Shown in pieces: positions 1 to 12,224 of a stretch of 64,000 nucleotides of DNA. The notes beneath the pieces are model-generated. The model was not told the DNA's origin and searched no databases. It saw only the letters and a program-made list of their open reading frames with translations. Position 1 is the first letter of the stretch. Each line of letters starts with the position of its first letter. The translations under genes and the position numbers were made by a program. The DNA is from Symsagittifera roscoffensis (Eukaryota > Xenacoelomorpha > Acoela > Convolutidae): positions 14,244,670 to 14,308,669 of the forward strand of contig NC_087062.1 of NCBI RefSeq assembly GCF_963678635.1. Reading direction: 5' to 3'.

Positions 1-44
1 AGTCAAGTACGCGACTGCAATACCCTTGCTTATCGCAAGGGTAG
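1..44. repeat. Dispersed SINE-like repeat copy, cut by the window edge
   Basis: This short stretch ends in an imperfect hairpin (CCCTTGC...GCAAGGG) and resembles 6957-7012, 8250-8292, 14214-14275 and 14577-14650. The shared core reads like AGTnTAGTACCCnATTGCAATACCCTTG. It lies directly beside the inverted-repeat element at 52-976. The left part is outside the window. Confidence 0.45.
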
Positions 45-51
45 TTTTGAA

Positions 52-976
52 ATTGAATGATGGGACAAAGTGTTGTTTCAAAAGATTTAGTTTTTTTTGA
101 AAACTTATCATGAATTTGGATAAAGTGTTTGTCGGACAAAAAGTTGTTTCAGAGGATTTAGTTTTTTTTTGAGATCGTGAAAAATTGTTGATCAATTTAA
201 ATTAATTTTGCAGACAATCAACAAAAAACGGCATATATGAACTTTCAACATTCAAAACAAAACATCAAATAAGTCTTGAAAATCAAAGTTGCGCTCAATA
301 CGTGCTTAAAACTTCTCTTTGCAGACTCAATAAGAATCTTTAACTCTTTTTAGAACCTTCATTGCTGCGCATTTCAGACATGCTTTCATACATAGTACCA
401 GTAAATGCAAAGTTGAAACTGAAAAATTGGACTGGGTAACTTCATAAACTTCGCTTGAATAAATAATTGAACTGAAAAAATACATTGAAACACCTAATTC
501 TTATTCATTAGCCTAGTTTTTTGGCTATTATATATGAGGGATGGTCTATTCAAAGTTTTGTAGCACGCTGTAGATCGTAATTAAAACAAAGTATTCCGGA
601 AAATATCGAGAGGCATCTATTGATTGAGCTGAGACGTTTGATCGGCTAGTATACTAATGGATTCTTCTCAAATCGTCAGCTTTGGAATCGATGGATTCAT
701 GTATTTGTCAAAGTCAATTGCGAAACTGCATCCGCTCTTCACACTAACTGCAATATCGGAAAAAGTTTTCTCTTCAACAATACAGCACAATACAAAAAAG
801 TAATAGTTGGTTTCATTGAAATATCATTTCTCAGTCAGGAACATTAATTCTTTAACGCGTTAAGTGTTCAAATATATCTCCTTAATGAAATATTTCTGCA
901 TGTGCTCCAAAGTAAACTTTCATTTGTTCTCAAAAAACCTAAATCCTTTGAAACAACCGTTTGTCCAGCATTCAAT
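52..976. mobile_element. Non-autonomous DNA transposon-like element with terminal inverted repeats
   Basis: The left end (52-100, beginning ATTGAATGATGGGACAAA) matches the reverse complement of the right end (930-976) with few mismatches, including the block GTTGTTTCAAAnGATTTAG. A TGAA tetranucleotide flanks both sides (48-51 and 977-980) and may be a target-site duplication. A second direct copy of the inner repeat lies at 133-175. No transposase frame is present, so this looks like a MITE or deletion derivative of about 925 bp. I cannot assign the superfamily. Confidence 0.5.
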
Positions 977-980
977 TGAA

Positions 981-2551
981 TAGTTTACTATTACTTCATT
1001 CTCCGCCACGCATGAGATTTATTCAGAGTAAAACATCCAATGAAGGCCAAAAACATGGTGAAAATTATATTTTGAAAAGGAGGCAAAGTATTTTGAGAAC
1101 AATTTATGCGCATTTAAAAAAAAATTATCTAGTTTTTTGTGCGTCTGATGCGAAAAACTTAAATTCTTATTCAAAAATTCAGTAATGGTTGTCACTACTT
1201 CCAATTGAATGGAAAGGAAAACATAATGCTTGTTTTTTTATTTAAAAAAATTTCATTTTTTTCGACCATTGAAAAAATGGAGAGGAACTTCGGATTGGGT
1301 ATTTTTTTCACGCAAAATCAGATATCACAAATTAACATCGGAACGGGTCCAGTATTATATCGTATAAAAGCCTTTTCAATTGTTATTCGAACAACATTAG
1401 AAAGATTCAAAAAATGTCCCAATGTTGAGAAAAACCGGCTTGAAAGATTTTGAGTTTTAGTCTGCTTAAAAGCGATATAAGAGATCGAGTAACGTTCTAT
1501 ATACGAAAGTTGGTCGCCTAGAATACTCCAGCGCTAATTTGTTCAAACTATTTCTTTTGCACTGAAGTAATTCTCAGGTCAGCGGCGAATCCAAGACTTT
1601 TGCGACAGTTAATAACTCTTCAAAAGTTCTCTTTAGTGTAAAACGAAATTTCAAATTTTTATTCAAAAACATGTAGAAAAGTATTGACTCAGATGTAATT
1701 TTGCAATTTCAGTGGATCTCAGTTTTTGTCTACAGCAGTTAAACATGCACGGCTGTCTCATCGAATTACCATATATATCATCGCCGAAGGAATGAATGTA
1801 TACAATCAATCAGTCTACAAAAGATGAGAAATATTTACTTTCAGGTGGGTGAAAGGGAAGATATAGAATTAATTTATTTATTTCAATTACAAAATAACGC
1901 GATAGATTTTTGAGCCACAAGTCAAACAGCACAAAATTTTGGCAGTTTGCAGAAATGAAACTTAACAATTTAGTTAGCTTCATTTGACTTGCGGCCAAGC
2001 TACTTTACAAACAAATTTCTCTACCGAGATACGAAATGAAATCCAAACTAGATTACGAAAATACTGCAGGATTCTATTAGGAAGAAAGCTTCGCATTTAT
2101 CCGTGTGAGAAAGGAAGATCCAAGCAAACCCTAAAGTGAAAGTTTCAAATAAAGCAGATCCTTTTTAACAGGAGCAAGTCTTCGAACTTTCAAACCAAAG
2201 CTTAGTTGTGAAATAATTGTATAACTACTGATAATTGCCATCCTATTCATATCCCAGAAGATTAATTTTTCTAGCTTTTCAAAAATAGCCGCAAATAATT
2301 GCAAAAATATCAAAGAACGTTACCGTTGAATTGTCTTTTAGTTAGACTACAGGATGATTGGGAAGATTTTAAATTACTTTAACTAAGATTTCGCTCACTC
2401 TTTGAGTTCCCTTTTGTTCCTATTTTTTGCTCAACCTCAGCATCAAATTAATTCACAACGCTTTCGCTTTACATTGACAGTCCCCAAAAAGTGCATATCT
2501 TTATCCAGTCACGTGCATAATTTGCCGAATGTTCTCGATTGAGTTATAAGC
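981..2551. other. AT-rich intergenic stretch
   Basis: This holds only short open frames with no recognisable domains and amino-acid composition typical of random AT-rich DNA. It includes the 3' flank of the FERM gene. A TTTATTTATTT run near 1873 could supply a distant polyadenylation signal for that minus-strand gene, but nothing closer is convincing. Confidence 0.4.
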
Positions 2552-5500
2552 TCATGCATCTGTAGTTTCGTGATGGTACACCAGACTCGCAGTTCGCACT
2601 TGCTCTGTTGTCTGGGTATAAGTCACCCCAGCAGGAACAAGTCCCTCCTGCATCAGTGGGGCATTCAGTTCCTCCTCGCCGGCCTCCGAATCTGAGGTGA
2701 CATCAGAAGGGGATCCGGGAGATCTCGCCGCGTGACCATTCACTTGTTGTGCCTCAGTGTTCAGTGGAGCGGGACTCCGCGCGGGATTCGAACCGGATAT
2801 TTCAGAGGTCGGGGAGTCTGGTGTGGGTGCACTGGTCACTACCCTGGGAGGGGGCTGCGAGGGCGGCATGCGGATAGAAGTCTTGACTGTGGTTGTAACA
2901 GTTGCATGTTGCACTATGTCTAAGCAAGACAGACCAAAACTACTAGAGATCTCAAAATGAAACAGAAAACAAAAAGTTATAAAATAATCTGATTGTTAAA
3001 TTATTATCGAAATTGGGTATCTACGGATGAAAGGATGATGCATGGAAAACTACTATCGCGTTCATAAAAATGTTTCACAGTCAATTTAAATGTTAAAAAA
3101 ATGTTGTTCAAGAGGCACAAGATATTTCAACTCTTTCCATAATACCCATTACAAAGCCCCAAGAGACTCAAACTTTGACGGAGACGTTTAGTTGTTCACA
3201 CGCTCACAAACCTCCATTATTCGAGTACTGGTGATCGCTCATTGAATGAACCCTCGAGTGTGAATAGGCTGGGTTATCCGATGTCTCGTCTACTACTCGC
3301 TGGGGAACAGAATACAGATGATTCAAACCATGTTCAGCTGGTTCGTCAACAGTAGTCCCATTCACAAGTGAGTTCCCATTATTCAACTGTTGCTGTAAGT
3401 TCTCGTGTCGTCTAGGCTCGTACTCGCCACTTTGAGGACTTGGCGGAGCTCTTATTCCCGACTGATGATGCACCGCTGGAAGCGTCTGCGTTCGTCTGGC
3501 GTTCAGAGTGTTTCTCGGGAAAGTGTCACCTCTGTTCAGTGTTGCCGACTTCTTGATCTCGTACTCAGTTTGACCGACTAGAGTCGGGTGCGATGTAGCG
3601 AACGGAATCTTTCTCGGTTTTGGGTTAGCCGAGAGCAGTCTGAAGAACTGATGATGCTCGATGCAGATCTTCCAGAAGCTTTTCGCTTCTTTTTGACTAT
3701 CCATTTTAAACACTATAGTCCTCTCAACTCCTTCGTAGTCTCCAGGTACCAAATTGACCGAGAACTCCATTTTCTTGTAGGATATCTTAATAATTTTTGC
3801 CCATGCAAATCGGTTCAGTCTCAGTTGATCTCGGAACACCAAGACTCCGCTAGAGTTCACTCCTAGGAACAGTCGAACGCCTGCTGCATCGGTGCACGGT
3901 TTCAAGGTCACGCCATACAAAGTCAGTTTCTTCGCCACCTCCAGATAATTCATTTCCGCCTCAGCAGTAGTCATGCCTCTGTGAGTTCTGTACAGTGTCA
4001 AGATACGGTCCAACAGGATGGGACTGTCAGCATTGGTAACATTGGGAGCATAGAGCGGCAACTCCTGTAGACAACCGAGGTCCATGTCTGCTGTGTAGTC
4101 ACCTTGATCCGCTTGGCAGACGAAGGATCCTGAAAAGAAATTGTGGTTCAAAAGTGATGCATTTAAAACATAGCCAATTGACAGTTGGAAAAGAGTAAAT
4201 AACGCAAGGAAACTAGAAAAAAAACTGACTGGTTCTTTAAAAAGAATTTTTTATAAGAAAAAATACATGCTCATAAAATTCTTTGGATTTCACGAACAAC
4301 TTATCCTCGACCCTTTTTTGATAAAATTAACCAATTTGAGAAAACTAGTTTAATAGGTAAAACTTTCACTTTGCTGGGTAATCTGATAATTAAATTTCAT
4401 TTTCGAAATTAGAAGTCATTCACAACACTATAGCTTTTCGATAGTGGCGTTTGCCCTCCTTTCAATAAACGAAATGAACTGATCTTAAAAAGAAATCAGA
4501 ATTCATACCGCGAAAAAGTGCATATGAGCCTGAACAAATTTTAAAACTTTTTCCTGAAAAAAAACACCAAGACCTATAAAAGAACACTCACGCATTAAAT
4601 CGTAATCATATTATATTTACGATGAAAAATAAATAAAGTAACTAATACACAGACCAATCGCGAAACTGACAAAAACAACATTTTTCAGTTCTGACAGTGA
4701 AAAAATAATGCCTGGTAATAGTACCACAAAACAATTGATTACGAGGTACTTGAAGCTATATCACTGTAGAGACACTTTTACTTTGGCTCAACGCATTCAC
4801 ATCGCAACAATTGATAGCAGCAAGGAGACAGCGGATTACTGCTATGAAGAAACAGTTCAACATATCTAGCTACAGTTGGGATTTTTTAAGTGCACAGCAC
4901 AAAGAGAAGTCAATAAATATTCAGAAACTCGTGTACCTTAAAACCAATATGATGAGCCAGCCATCGAAACTTATCTTGCATATCCACACAGAAAGATAAA
5001 CGAGGTAGCACTTAAATTCCCGCAAGGATTACTCTGGTATGAAGTATTTCCCCAATAAAAACGGTTAAAACTTTTTAAAGAAGGAGCGGAGCAAGCTCGA
5101 GCGTTGAGAAACCGACTTATAAATATGTGCTATCACATTGAAAAAAATAACCCAACTTAAGAAATAAGAGATAAAACTTAGCCCACAGGCAGTTAGAAAA
5201 GAGTCGTGCACGCAATAAAACAAAAAAAATTGATCCAATTTGAGAAAAATTGATCAATATATGAAGTTTTTATTTCGCTGAGATACAGAATTCTGAAGCA
5301 TCTCAGAAATCTGAATTAATAACTGAAGTACTAACTGGCACACTAGTGAACAAATTTAAGCAAATTTTCAGGTTTTTTAAATCTAAAATGCCTGTTGGAC
5401 AAACTTTATTTCGAGCTTCAGCAACATTTGAGCACATTATCTGATTTACTCTTCTGAAATTATGAAGATTTAGCTTCAAAGACTTGTCAACTTAATCCAG

Positions 5501-8500
5501 GTCTGGAAAATTCCAAATTTCCTCATATGCACTAAGTTTTGCATCGGAGTGAACTCTTTCCCAAACAGCAGAGAAAAAAATTGTTCCTGCGACGCCAAGC
5601 ATTCTCAGCGAGAAAATTGAACCAATCAGTTTGAAAACTTTACTCAACTCGGCTGCTCCTTACATTTCATGCAGTTTGAGAAAGTTTGTGCAGATAAAGA
5701 ACTTGGGCATTTTCAGGCCCGGATTCAGTCTTAGAAGCCAAACCTTGATATCTTTACAGAGGGTAACTCTGATCATTTGCTCTTGGTCTATGCAAAATTT
5801 TTGCCAAAGTTCGAAGTAAATGTTGTCCAAAACGAACTTTGAAAATTGATAATGTTGATAGAAAAAACCTGAATTTGCGCTTAATTTTGTCCACTAGTGT
5901 ACCAATAGATGAAAGCGATAAAACTTTGGTGCAAAAATCGAGATCCAAAAACTCCTAAATTTCCACAAAACGTTGGCTTAAAACCTGGCAACCAGACAGC
6001 CTGCATGTCCTACATGTAAAATTAGAGATAAAAAAGGCCCCAAATGTCATTTGCGATAAGTAAAGATTGTAAAGAAAGAAGTCAAAAAATAAATTTAAAA
6101 AAAAATAAATGCTTGAAGAGTTGTTGTTGTGTGTGACGGCCTTCTATCTTGAAATAGGGGGCTAGAAAAGCCCAGTCTTCTGAACGAACTTCAGCACGTT
6201 CTCGGGCGCCGTCTGCAGCAGTTTTAAGTCCGGTTGTTCGCCGAGGTAGGTCTTTCGGCGAACAAGAGTCGCATGAATTACCAAACAGTTGACGCTATAA
6301 AACTCGAAAAAAAACTTTTAAAAATTTCAGCCAGAAAAACCAAACTCCTGAACTCGTCCGACACTTATAACATTCTTTCGTAGACAAAACAGTCAAGTAA
6401 AAAAACATTCTGGAAAATTATGATTTAAAAATTTTGACGTTTGAAAAAATTTAGTGTGTTATAGATTAAAGTAGTTTCATTTTAATCGATTTCAAGTGAA
6501 AATGGTCCAAGCTAAAACATAATAAACTAATTAAAACTATAACGAATTCTACGCACTGGTAGGAAAAAAATAATAAATCAGAAACTTGGCTTCCGAAAAC
6601 AGAAAATGAATGCAAATAAAAATTCAGGCAGAAAATTTCAAAAAATATATCTTTTCTAACATAAAGTTTGGGCGTGTATATAAGCCAGGGGACCATGAGC
6701 TACATTAAACACCTGAAAAGATCCACTTGAACAATAATTTAACAAACCCACCAAAAAATTTACAAAATTACACACCCGGCAAAAAAGCCGGCAAAAATTG
6801 GGTCGAAATCAATAAAACCGACGACAAAATAGACTTATATTTTAAATTTGCTCAGCTGTAGAAACAGTATCTTTTCAGAAGCACTAGAACCGCTGTTAAA
6901 TTACAGCTTTTAAACGTGGAACGCGTTGAAAATGGAATTCAAGTGAACAAAATTCTTTACGGAAAAAAGTCGAGTACCCCATTGCACTACCCTTGCTTTT
7001 CACAAGGATAACAAAATTATTCAAAATCAGAGTTGGTAAATTAACAAAAAAAAACAGAACAATTTTCCATTATAGTGCTAGGAGCCTATCTGAAGTTGGG
7101 GGTTATTCTTTGATTTTTTTCCGTATTTGTTGTACTGATGCCGGATGAAATGGGTACAACCAAAAACTCTAAAATTGGGCTTCAATCTTAGTTGTTTCTC
7201 TAATAAAATCAGTAAGTTTGACAACTTTTGAGAAATAGCAACTTCCTAAACACAAAATTTTTTCGTACAAGCTGTAGGGCAAAGCCGCTTTCGCACGGAG
7301 TTTTCCCACAACCTCATGCCTCGATTAAACCCTGATATCAGATTCGGTTGAGTAGTTTTCAAGAGCCAAAAAACTTCAACGGACAAGAAATCAAAACAAC
7401 TTTTCTGAGGGCGAGGGGCAAAATTTTTTGTTTAAAAACTGGACGTAGCCGCGTATGCAGGAAAACTACTCTCAATCTTTTTTCCGATTGAACCCAAGAT
7501 CTCACATTTGGGAGAGTAGTTTTGGAGAAGTTTCAAGACGGCCAAAAGCTCAAAAAATTGACATTTCCGAGGTTCATAAGTTTTTGAGTTAAAATATTTT
7601 TGGGTTAGCCATTTATGGATGGGAAATTCTCACAGCTCATTTTTTTGAGTGAAACAAAATTTCAGATTAGGGAGGGCAGTTTTCGAGACTGGACAAAAAG
7701 TTTGGACAAAAAGTTTTAAAAAATCGTCAAATAATCAAAAATTGACTTTTCCGAAGGACCATAAATGTTTATGTTAAGATTTGGGCAAAACCACTGAAGC
7801 AGGGGAGCTTCACACAACCCGTTTATTCGATTGACCTCAAATTTTAGAGTAAGATGGTAGTTGCTGCGAAAAACCATGAATTTTAAAAACGGTCGAAAAA
7901 TCAAATGTTTTTCAGATGGCCATAACATTATTATGAAAAAAATTACGCAATTTCATAATACATGTTTTTATCAAACAGGAACAAACTATTTGAATCATAA
8001 AAAACCTAGGCATTGGAAAGAATGATTTTGAAAAGCGTACCAGATAATATAAATTGCATTAAAAAAGAAAATCAGCCAACAAAAATTAGGACGAAAATCA
8101 AAAAACCGAAAAAATTAACATTTTTTCAAAAAAACATTTCAAAAAATTAAATACTATGTCAAATGAACACATAGGTTTTCTATTTGAACTTTCAGAAAAT
8201 TGAGAATGTCTGAGCTGCAGCAGAAATTGAGCAGCAGAAAGTGTACGCAAAGTTTTCCGGGAAAAAAGTGTAGTTCCCGATTACAAGTGAAATTATGCAC
8301 TGAACCTTTAAGAAAGTTTCAATTAAACGAGTTTTGTTAAAAAAATCCGTGAACTTTTTTAATTTACACTAATCTCCTCCAAATAAAAAAGTAACTAGAT
8401 AATAGCACACGAAAATTTAATGGGAGTTGGTTCTCCTGGAAACTCAGCACGAAATTTTCAAGGACCCCTTTGGTGCCAATATACCAACTTTGACGCAACA

Positions 8501-9164
8501 TTTGCCGGCGTACAGATTTTTTTAAAATAAATAGAGGCTCTGAAGTATTTCGGAAAATCAATTTTGTCGGCCTAAATATTAAATACGTTAGTTCAACAGA
8601 TGCTAATTTTAGAATCATGATGTGTTTACTTTTAGAACCAAAATGTGACGTTAACAGCTACACTCCGTACAACCTAATACTGACGTGGATATAAGCAATA
8701 CAAAACAGAAACTAAATAGGATGTTTAGTTTGCTAACCTAGCAGTGCGAGGGTTGACATTGAGCAAGGCAATTTGCCCTTTGCGACGTCGTCTCTGATCT
8801 GCAAGTAGAACAGGTACCTCGTGTACTCCATCAGAGTGGTGGGATCTGGGGGGAAGAACTTGACATTCATAGCGAACGCAGGGTTGGCGGCCTTCTTCAT
8901 CTGCTTGTCCACACTTTTGCCCCTGTCCAGCCACGCAATCGGCTCCTTGTCGTCCAGAGTGTCGAATGTCAGACTGAAGTAGTCGCGCTCCTCCAGAGGC
9001 GGATTCATACTGTTGAACACCTCTTGCAGAAGGTCATCTCCCTTCGCTTTGCGACGCGCTCTCACTTCAATAGGGTGCCCGTCCAGAAGGTAAACTTGGA
9101 ATTTATCGCCGCCGGAAGTAACGGCGCTACGACTTGTATTGCTAGGGTAATTGGGAGTTGTCAT
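2552..9164 (-). CDS. Band 4.1-type FERM domain protein (three coding exons)
   Basis: This is a membrane-cytoskeleton adaptor of the band 4.1/coracle class, which links membrane proteins to spectrin and actin at the cell cortex. Three exons splice in frame: 9164-8738, 4129-3212 and 2919-2552. Donors are GTTAGC (8737) and GTTTGT (3211). Acceptors are TTTTCAG (4130) and GCTTAG (2920). Both joins are phase 1, giving 1713 nt, or 570 residues. Exon 1 carries FERM lobe F1 and the start of F2 (YFSLTF, FFPPDP, LQIRDD). Exon 2 carries the rest of F2 (RGMTTAEAEMNYLE), lobe F3 (LRLNRFAWAKIIKIS, EHHQFFRLL) and a basic FERM-adjacent stretch ending near residue 350. The Ser/Pro-rich tail ends in LVYHHETTDA, which resembles the 4.1 C-terminal domain. 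The ATG at 9164 is the first in exon 1. Untranslated upstream exons are possible. Intron 1 (4.6 kb) holds repeats and an orphan exon. No spectrin-actin-binding region is evident. Confidence 0.9.
6162..6294 (-). CDS. Orphan terminal coding exon inside FERM intron 1 (unidentified)
   Basis: After a plausible acceptor (TTTTATAG, ending at 6295) a frame of 43 codons runs to TAG at 6162. It stands out from its AT-rich surroundings by GC-rich third positions. It encodes VRRKTYLGEQPDLKLLQTAP followed by ENVLKFVQKTGLF, which looks like a real protein C-terminus. It cannot be an alternative last exon of the FERM gene: the phase-1 donor at 8737 would force another frame that stops after five codons. It may be the last exon of a nested gene whose other exons I did not recognise, or a fragment of a transposed gene. 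I do not recognise the family. Confidence 0.35.
6957..7012. repeat. Dispersed SINE-like repeat copy
   Basis: The core TTACGGAAAAAAGTCGAGTA followed by CCCCATTGCACTACCCTTGC matches the copies at 14214 and 14577. On the minus strand the next 150 bases contain a B-box-like GGTTCTAGTGCT (about 6880-6895), as in the other copies, so the whole may be a degenerate tRNA-derived SINE. Confidence 0.4.
7240..8000. repeat. Diverged tandem repeat, period about 170 bp, roughly four units
   Basis: Four successive blocks share an order of words: a CCGA-GG-CATAA opening, a TTTGGG--AACC segment, a short GC-richer core, CGATTGAACC-type text, an AGTAGTTTTCGAGA-like piece, and an ending near CAAAAATTGACTTTT. Unit starts fall near 7240, 7421, 7566 and 7746, with a partial fifth at about 7915. 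The units differ considerably, so this is an old satellite-like array in FERM intron 1. No protein frame is conserved across it. Confidence 0.45.
8250..8292. repeat. Dispersed SINE-like repeat copy, degenerate
   Basis: CAAAGTTTTCCGGGAAAAAA followed by GTGTAGTTCCCGATTACAAG resembles the shared core at 6957, 14214 and 14577. The adjoining lower-coordinate text (CTGAGCTGCAGCAGAAA) also resembles the neighbour of the 6957 copy. It lies in FERM intron 1. Confidence 0.35.
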
Positions 9165-12088
9165 TTTGAATACAATTTGTAACAGCTATAATATGAAGAG
9201 GCTATTATATTTCAAAACTAAGCTTCAAAGAAAATCATATCAACTAAGTTCGAAAAGTTGATAATAAAACATGCGTTAAATACCGCGTAAAATAATTTTC
9301 ATCAAAGCAGATAAAGAGATCGTTTTCAAAGTGAAAGAGTTGTACTTTTGAAACTATCTTGGTTTAAAACTCCAAAAGAATGAAATGTTCAAAGATAATT
9401 GAACACACGAAAGGAACCGAAAGTTAAACTCAGTAAGTCAACGAAAGTAAGGCTAACTGGGTTTGCAAACAGAGACCATTAACAAAGAAAAAGGACAAGT
9501 TTGATCAGTTATGAGAATCGTCCTTAAAGTATCCAAACCGTAATTAATAACAGTCTTCGAAAACTTCGACAAGGTTATTTGACTAGAGGCGTCGAAAGAG
9601 CTGGTCAGAAATGGGTATTACGTTGGATATTTTTCAACTTTATTTTACTTCTTCAGTCGCATGGTGCGAGATAAGCGACGATGAGTAAAGACGAACTTCG
9701 GGCCGATAAACGTTGCAATCTGAAATAGTTAACAGAGAAGTTAGCGAGAATCTACAAAGGATTAGTTGATTTGGTAACAATTTGGAGGCTTCAGCATGCC
9801 TCGTTGGAGGTTCAGATTTGTCTAAGCAAACCCACTTGCGTTCATTTCTTAAGCGCGCAGTGCACTTAAAACCAACTTGTACCACTTTCAACTTAATAAT
9901 ATTTGAGTGGGCTTGTTATACCATTCTGTTACTTACTTAACTTGCAGTAAGAAACTTTACACAGCAGTAAGAATATGCCTTAATTTAGCGAACGGTACAA
10001 CGCAGTCTTAAGACACCAAAGGCGACAGATCTTAATGGAAGCAAATAAAACTCTTCGAAACAAGATCAAATAACTTGCGGCCATTACAATACCAGGAAAA
10101 CTTTCCTGGTTCAAACATCCGAAGGCCAAAAAATCGTGAACCAGTTTTGGAGCTTCAACGCAGCATGCAAAATCGAAATGCAATAAATAGCGTTTGCTAT
10201 TTTGCTTTGGTCATTAAAATTGTCCTGCATTTGAAGTATCGTTTCTATTTCAAAAGAAGCTCCTGTCATTTAAATAAAAGGATTTCAGCTGTCGCAACTT
10301 TTCCGAGAAACTTTCTTCGTAGAAATGAAAACAAAGCCTTGGAATAATACCTTGTTAATACTTTGACAACTTATAAATTTCAATCAAGCAACGCACAAAA
10401 GCTATGCAGTTCCTTTAGTCAAGTGCCATACCTACGGATTAGCTATAACAAGCATTTACTTACTTATGCAGTAGGTCGGTATAGGTGGGTTGCAAAAAAA
10501 TCAGGCGAGCGCATTAAAGCTCTGTTACCTATCTTGCTTATTTTCATTTCTATTTTTTTCTACGGTTACTTACCTGGTCAGCTTTAAAACCGCACATCTA
10601 CAGCAAAAACACTCGCAACGCGCCAGATAAGAATGGTATTTTTCTCGGATAAAATATTCAATCAATCAATCTATCATAAGAGCAGGATGACACAGCCCAC
10701 AAGAGAAGCTATCACATAACCTAGATCTGTAATAGTACCTGGTCAAAAAGACACAGTTTCCAACGGAAACAGAACAACAGCATCACGCATTGAGAAAGAA
10801 TCAAAAAAGAGAATCTAAGTCAAATTCATCAGCGATTCTGTTGGATTGGGAGACAAAAATTGACATCTCGTTGTGCAAAAGGAAAACACCCCAGGGCTAT
10901 CCACCCTTCATGAATGGGCTCAGAATACACAGGGGTGAAAATTGATTTAGCACTGCAGCTCTAATTGACTTCAGCTTTAAGCTCCTGATTATACCCACGA
11001 GTACAAGCGACCATCAACGAAAAAAAATTTCAAATGCCAATCAGAAACAGCAAACCAAATGATAAAAAGATGATTTAACGATAATGATTTTGAAACTCCC
11101 TGAACTAAATCAACCCTGTTTAATTGCTACCAATGAACTCTTAAAAAACACGCACCAAGAATTAGTAAACACTATTTGTAAATATCGAGTTGAGACAATA
11201 AGTTCAATTATTTATTTTGAATCCGTGTAGCATGAACAGCGCATGAGAATATCAATTATCTATGCGGTCAAATCCCTGTTGATTTTCGGCTTACTTTAAT
11301 TAACCGCTTTATTTATAGCGCCACTGTAAAAACACTTTAGAAAACATATGTCGGTAAAAAATCGCTTTGTATTTTGCACGGTAAATGCGTTAAAATATTC
11401 GCCACAGAACTATTTATGCAAAAAAAGGTAACAAAAAATTGTTCAGTGAACTGCGTATAAAACGCGTGTCTTAGTAACTAGACTTATGTGGGAATAAAAT
11501 TGAGGAAAGGGTAATATCCCGTACTTTACCATTTACAGGAAATCATGCTGTACAAGCCATTTATCTAGATTGGTGAAATAAAAAAACAATTTATTACCAC
11601 ACACGCAGACAGACGTACCATGTTGAATATAGGACACACCAGGCGGAAGAAAGACCATTTAGACCTTGGGAAATTAGAAAAACATGGAGCTTTAAACACT
11701 CCCAGTCAGTCAATGGATAGCGACACGTGTTAAAGGGCGGTCTGATCAACTTTTCAGATAAAACTGACTCCAAACAGATCTCGTGACTTAACAAGCTGGA
11801 CTTTTTCGCTGTTTTCTGCCCATAAGATATTTGAAACAGGCAGATTTGTTGCAAAATTCACGGAAAAGATGGGATTACAACACTTTTGATAATAATTATA
11901 AAAATGCTATTCATTAAATGAATGGCATTTGTTATGCTATCATAAATATATATACGGTGTTTCTCGGTTTATCTGAGTTTACCTGGAGAATAAACAATTG
12001 AATCCAGTTTTTCGGAATAAGGTGTTTAGAAAAAGGGAGACGAAACATACCCGAAAAACAATTAACAATAAAAACTTGCGTTTCATTT
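9165..12088. other. Intergenic region between the FERM gene and the GTSF1-like gene
   Basis: Mostly AT-rich, with no recognisable complete gene. A weak candidate for a minus-strand last exon is 9719-9645: it follows CTATTTCAG, has GC-rich codons, ends in TAA and is followed at once by AATAAA (TTTATT at 9639-9644 on the plus strand). Two frames are open there, so the coding frame is undecided. A near-perfect palindrome built on AAATGC(T/C)ATTCATT lies at about 11902-11931. Confidence 0.3.
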
Positions 12089-12094
12089 TTTATT
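12089..12094 (-). terminator. Candidate polyadenylation signal of the GTSF1-like gene
   Basis: AATAAA on the minus strand, about 130 bases downstream of the TAA stop at 12225. Distance and orientation fit 3' end formation of this gene. No cleavage-site evidence is available. Confidence 0.4.
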
Positions 12095-12224
12095 TGAGAT
12101 TATGTTATAGCACCAAGAATAAAGAACAGAACAAAAAAAACTGTTTCTGTAAGGCGCGAAATGACCCGAATATAAAATTTCAACTTAGTTCCTGTCGGAA
12201 AAAAAAGCAGTCGGAACAGAAAAA

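Noticed and set aside
6162-6294. Alternative last exon of the FERM gene
   Set aside because: Joining it to the phase-1 donor at 8737 reads a different frame that ends after five codons, so it cannot supply that protein's C-terminus.
9640-9891. 83-codon frame with text RLRNERKWVCLDKSEP reminiscent of a chemokine
   Set aside because: No ATG start, no signal peptide or cysteine pattern, and chemokines are vertebrate proteins; the likeness is probably chance.
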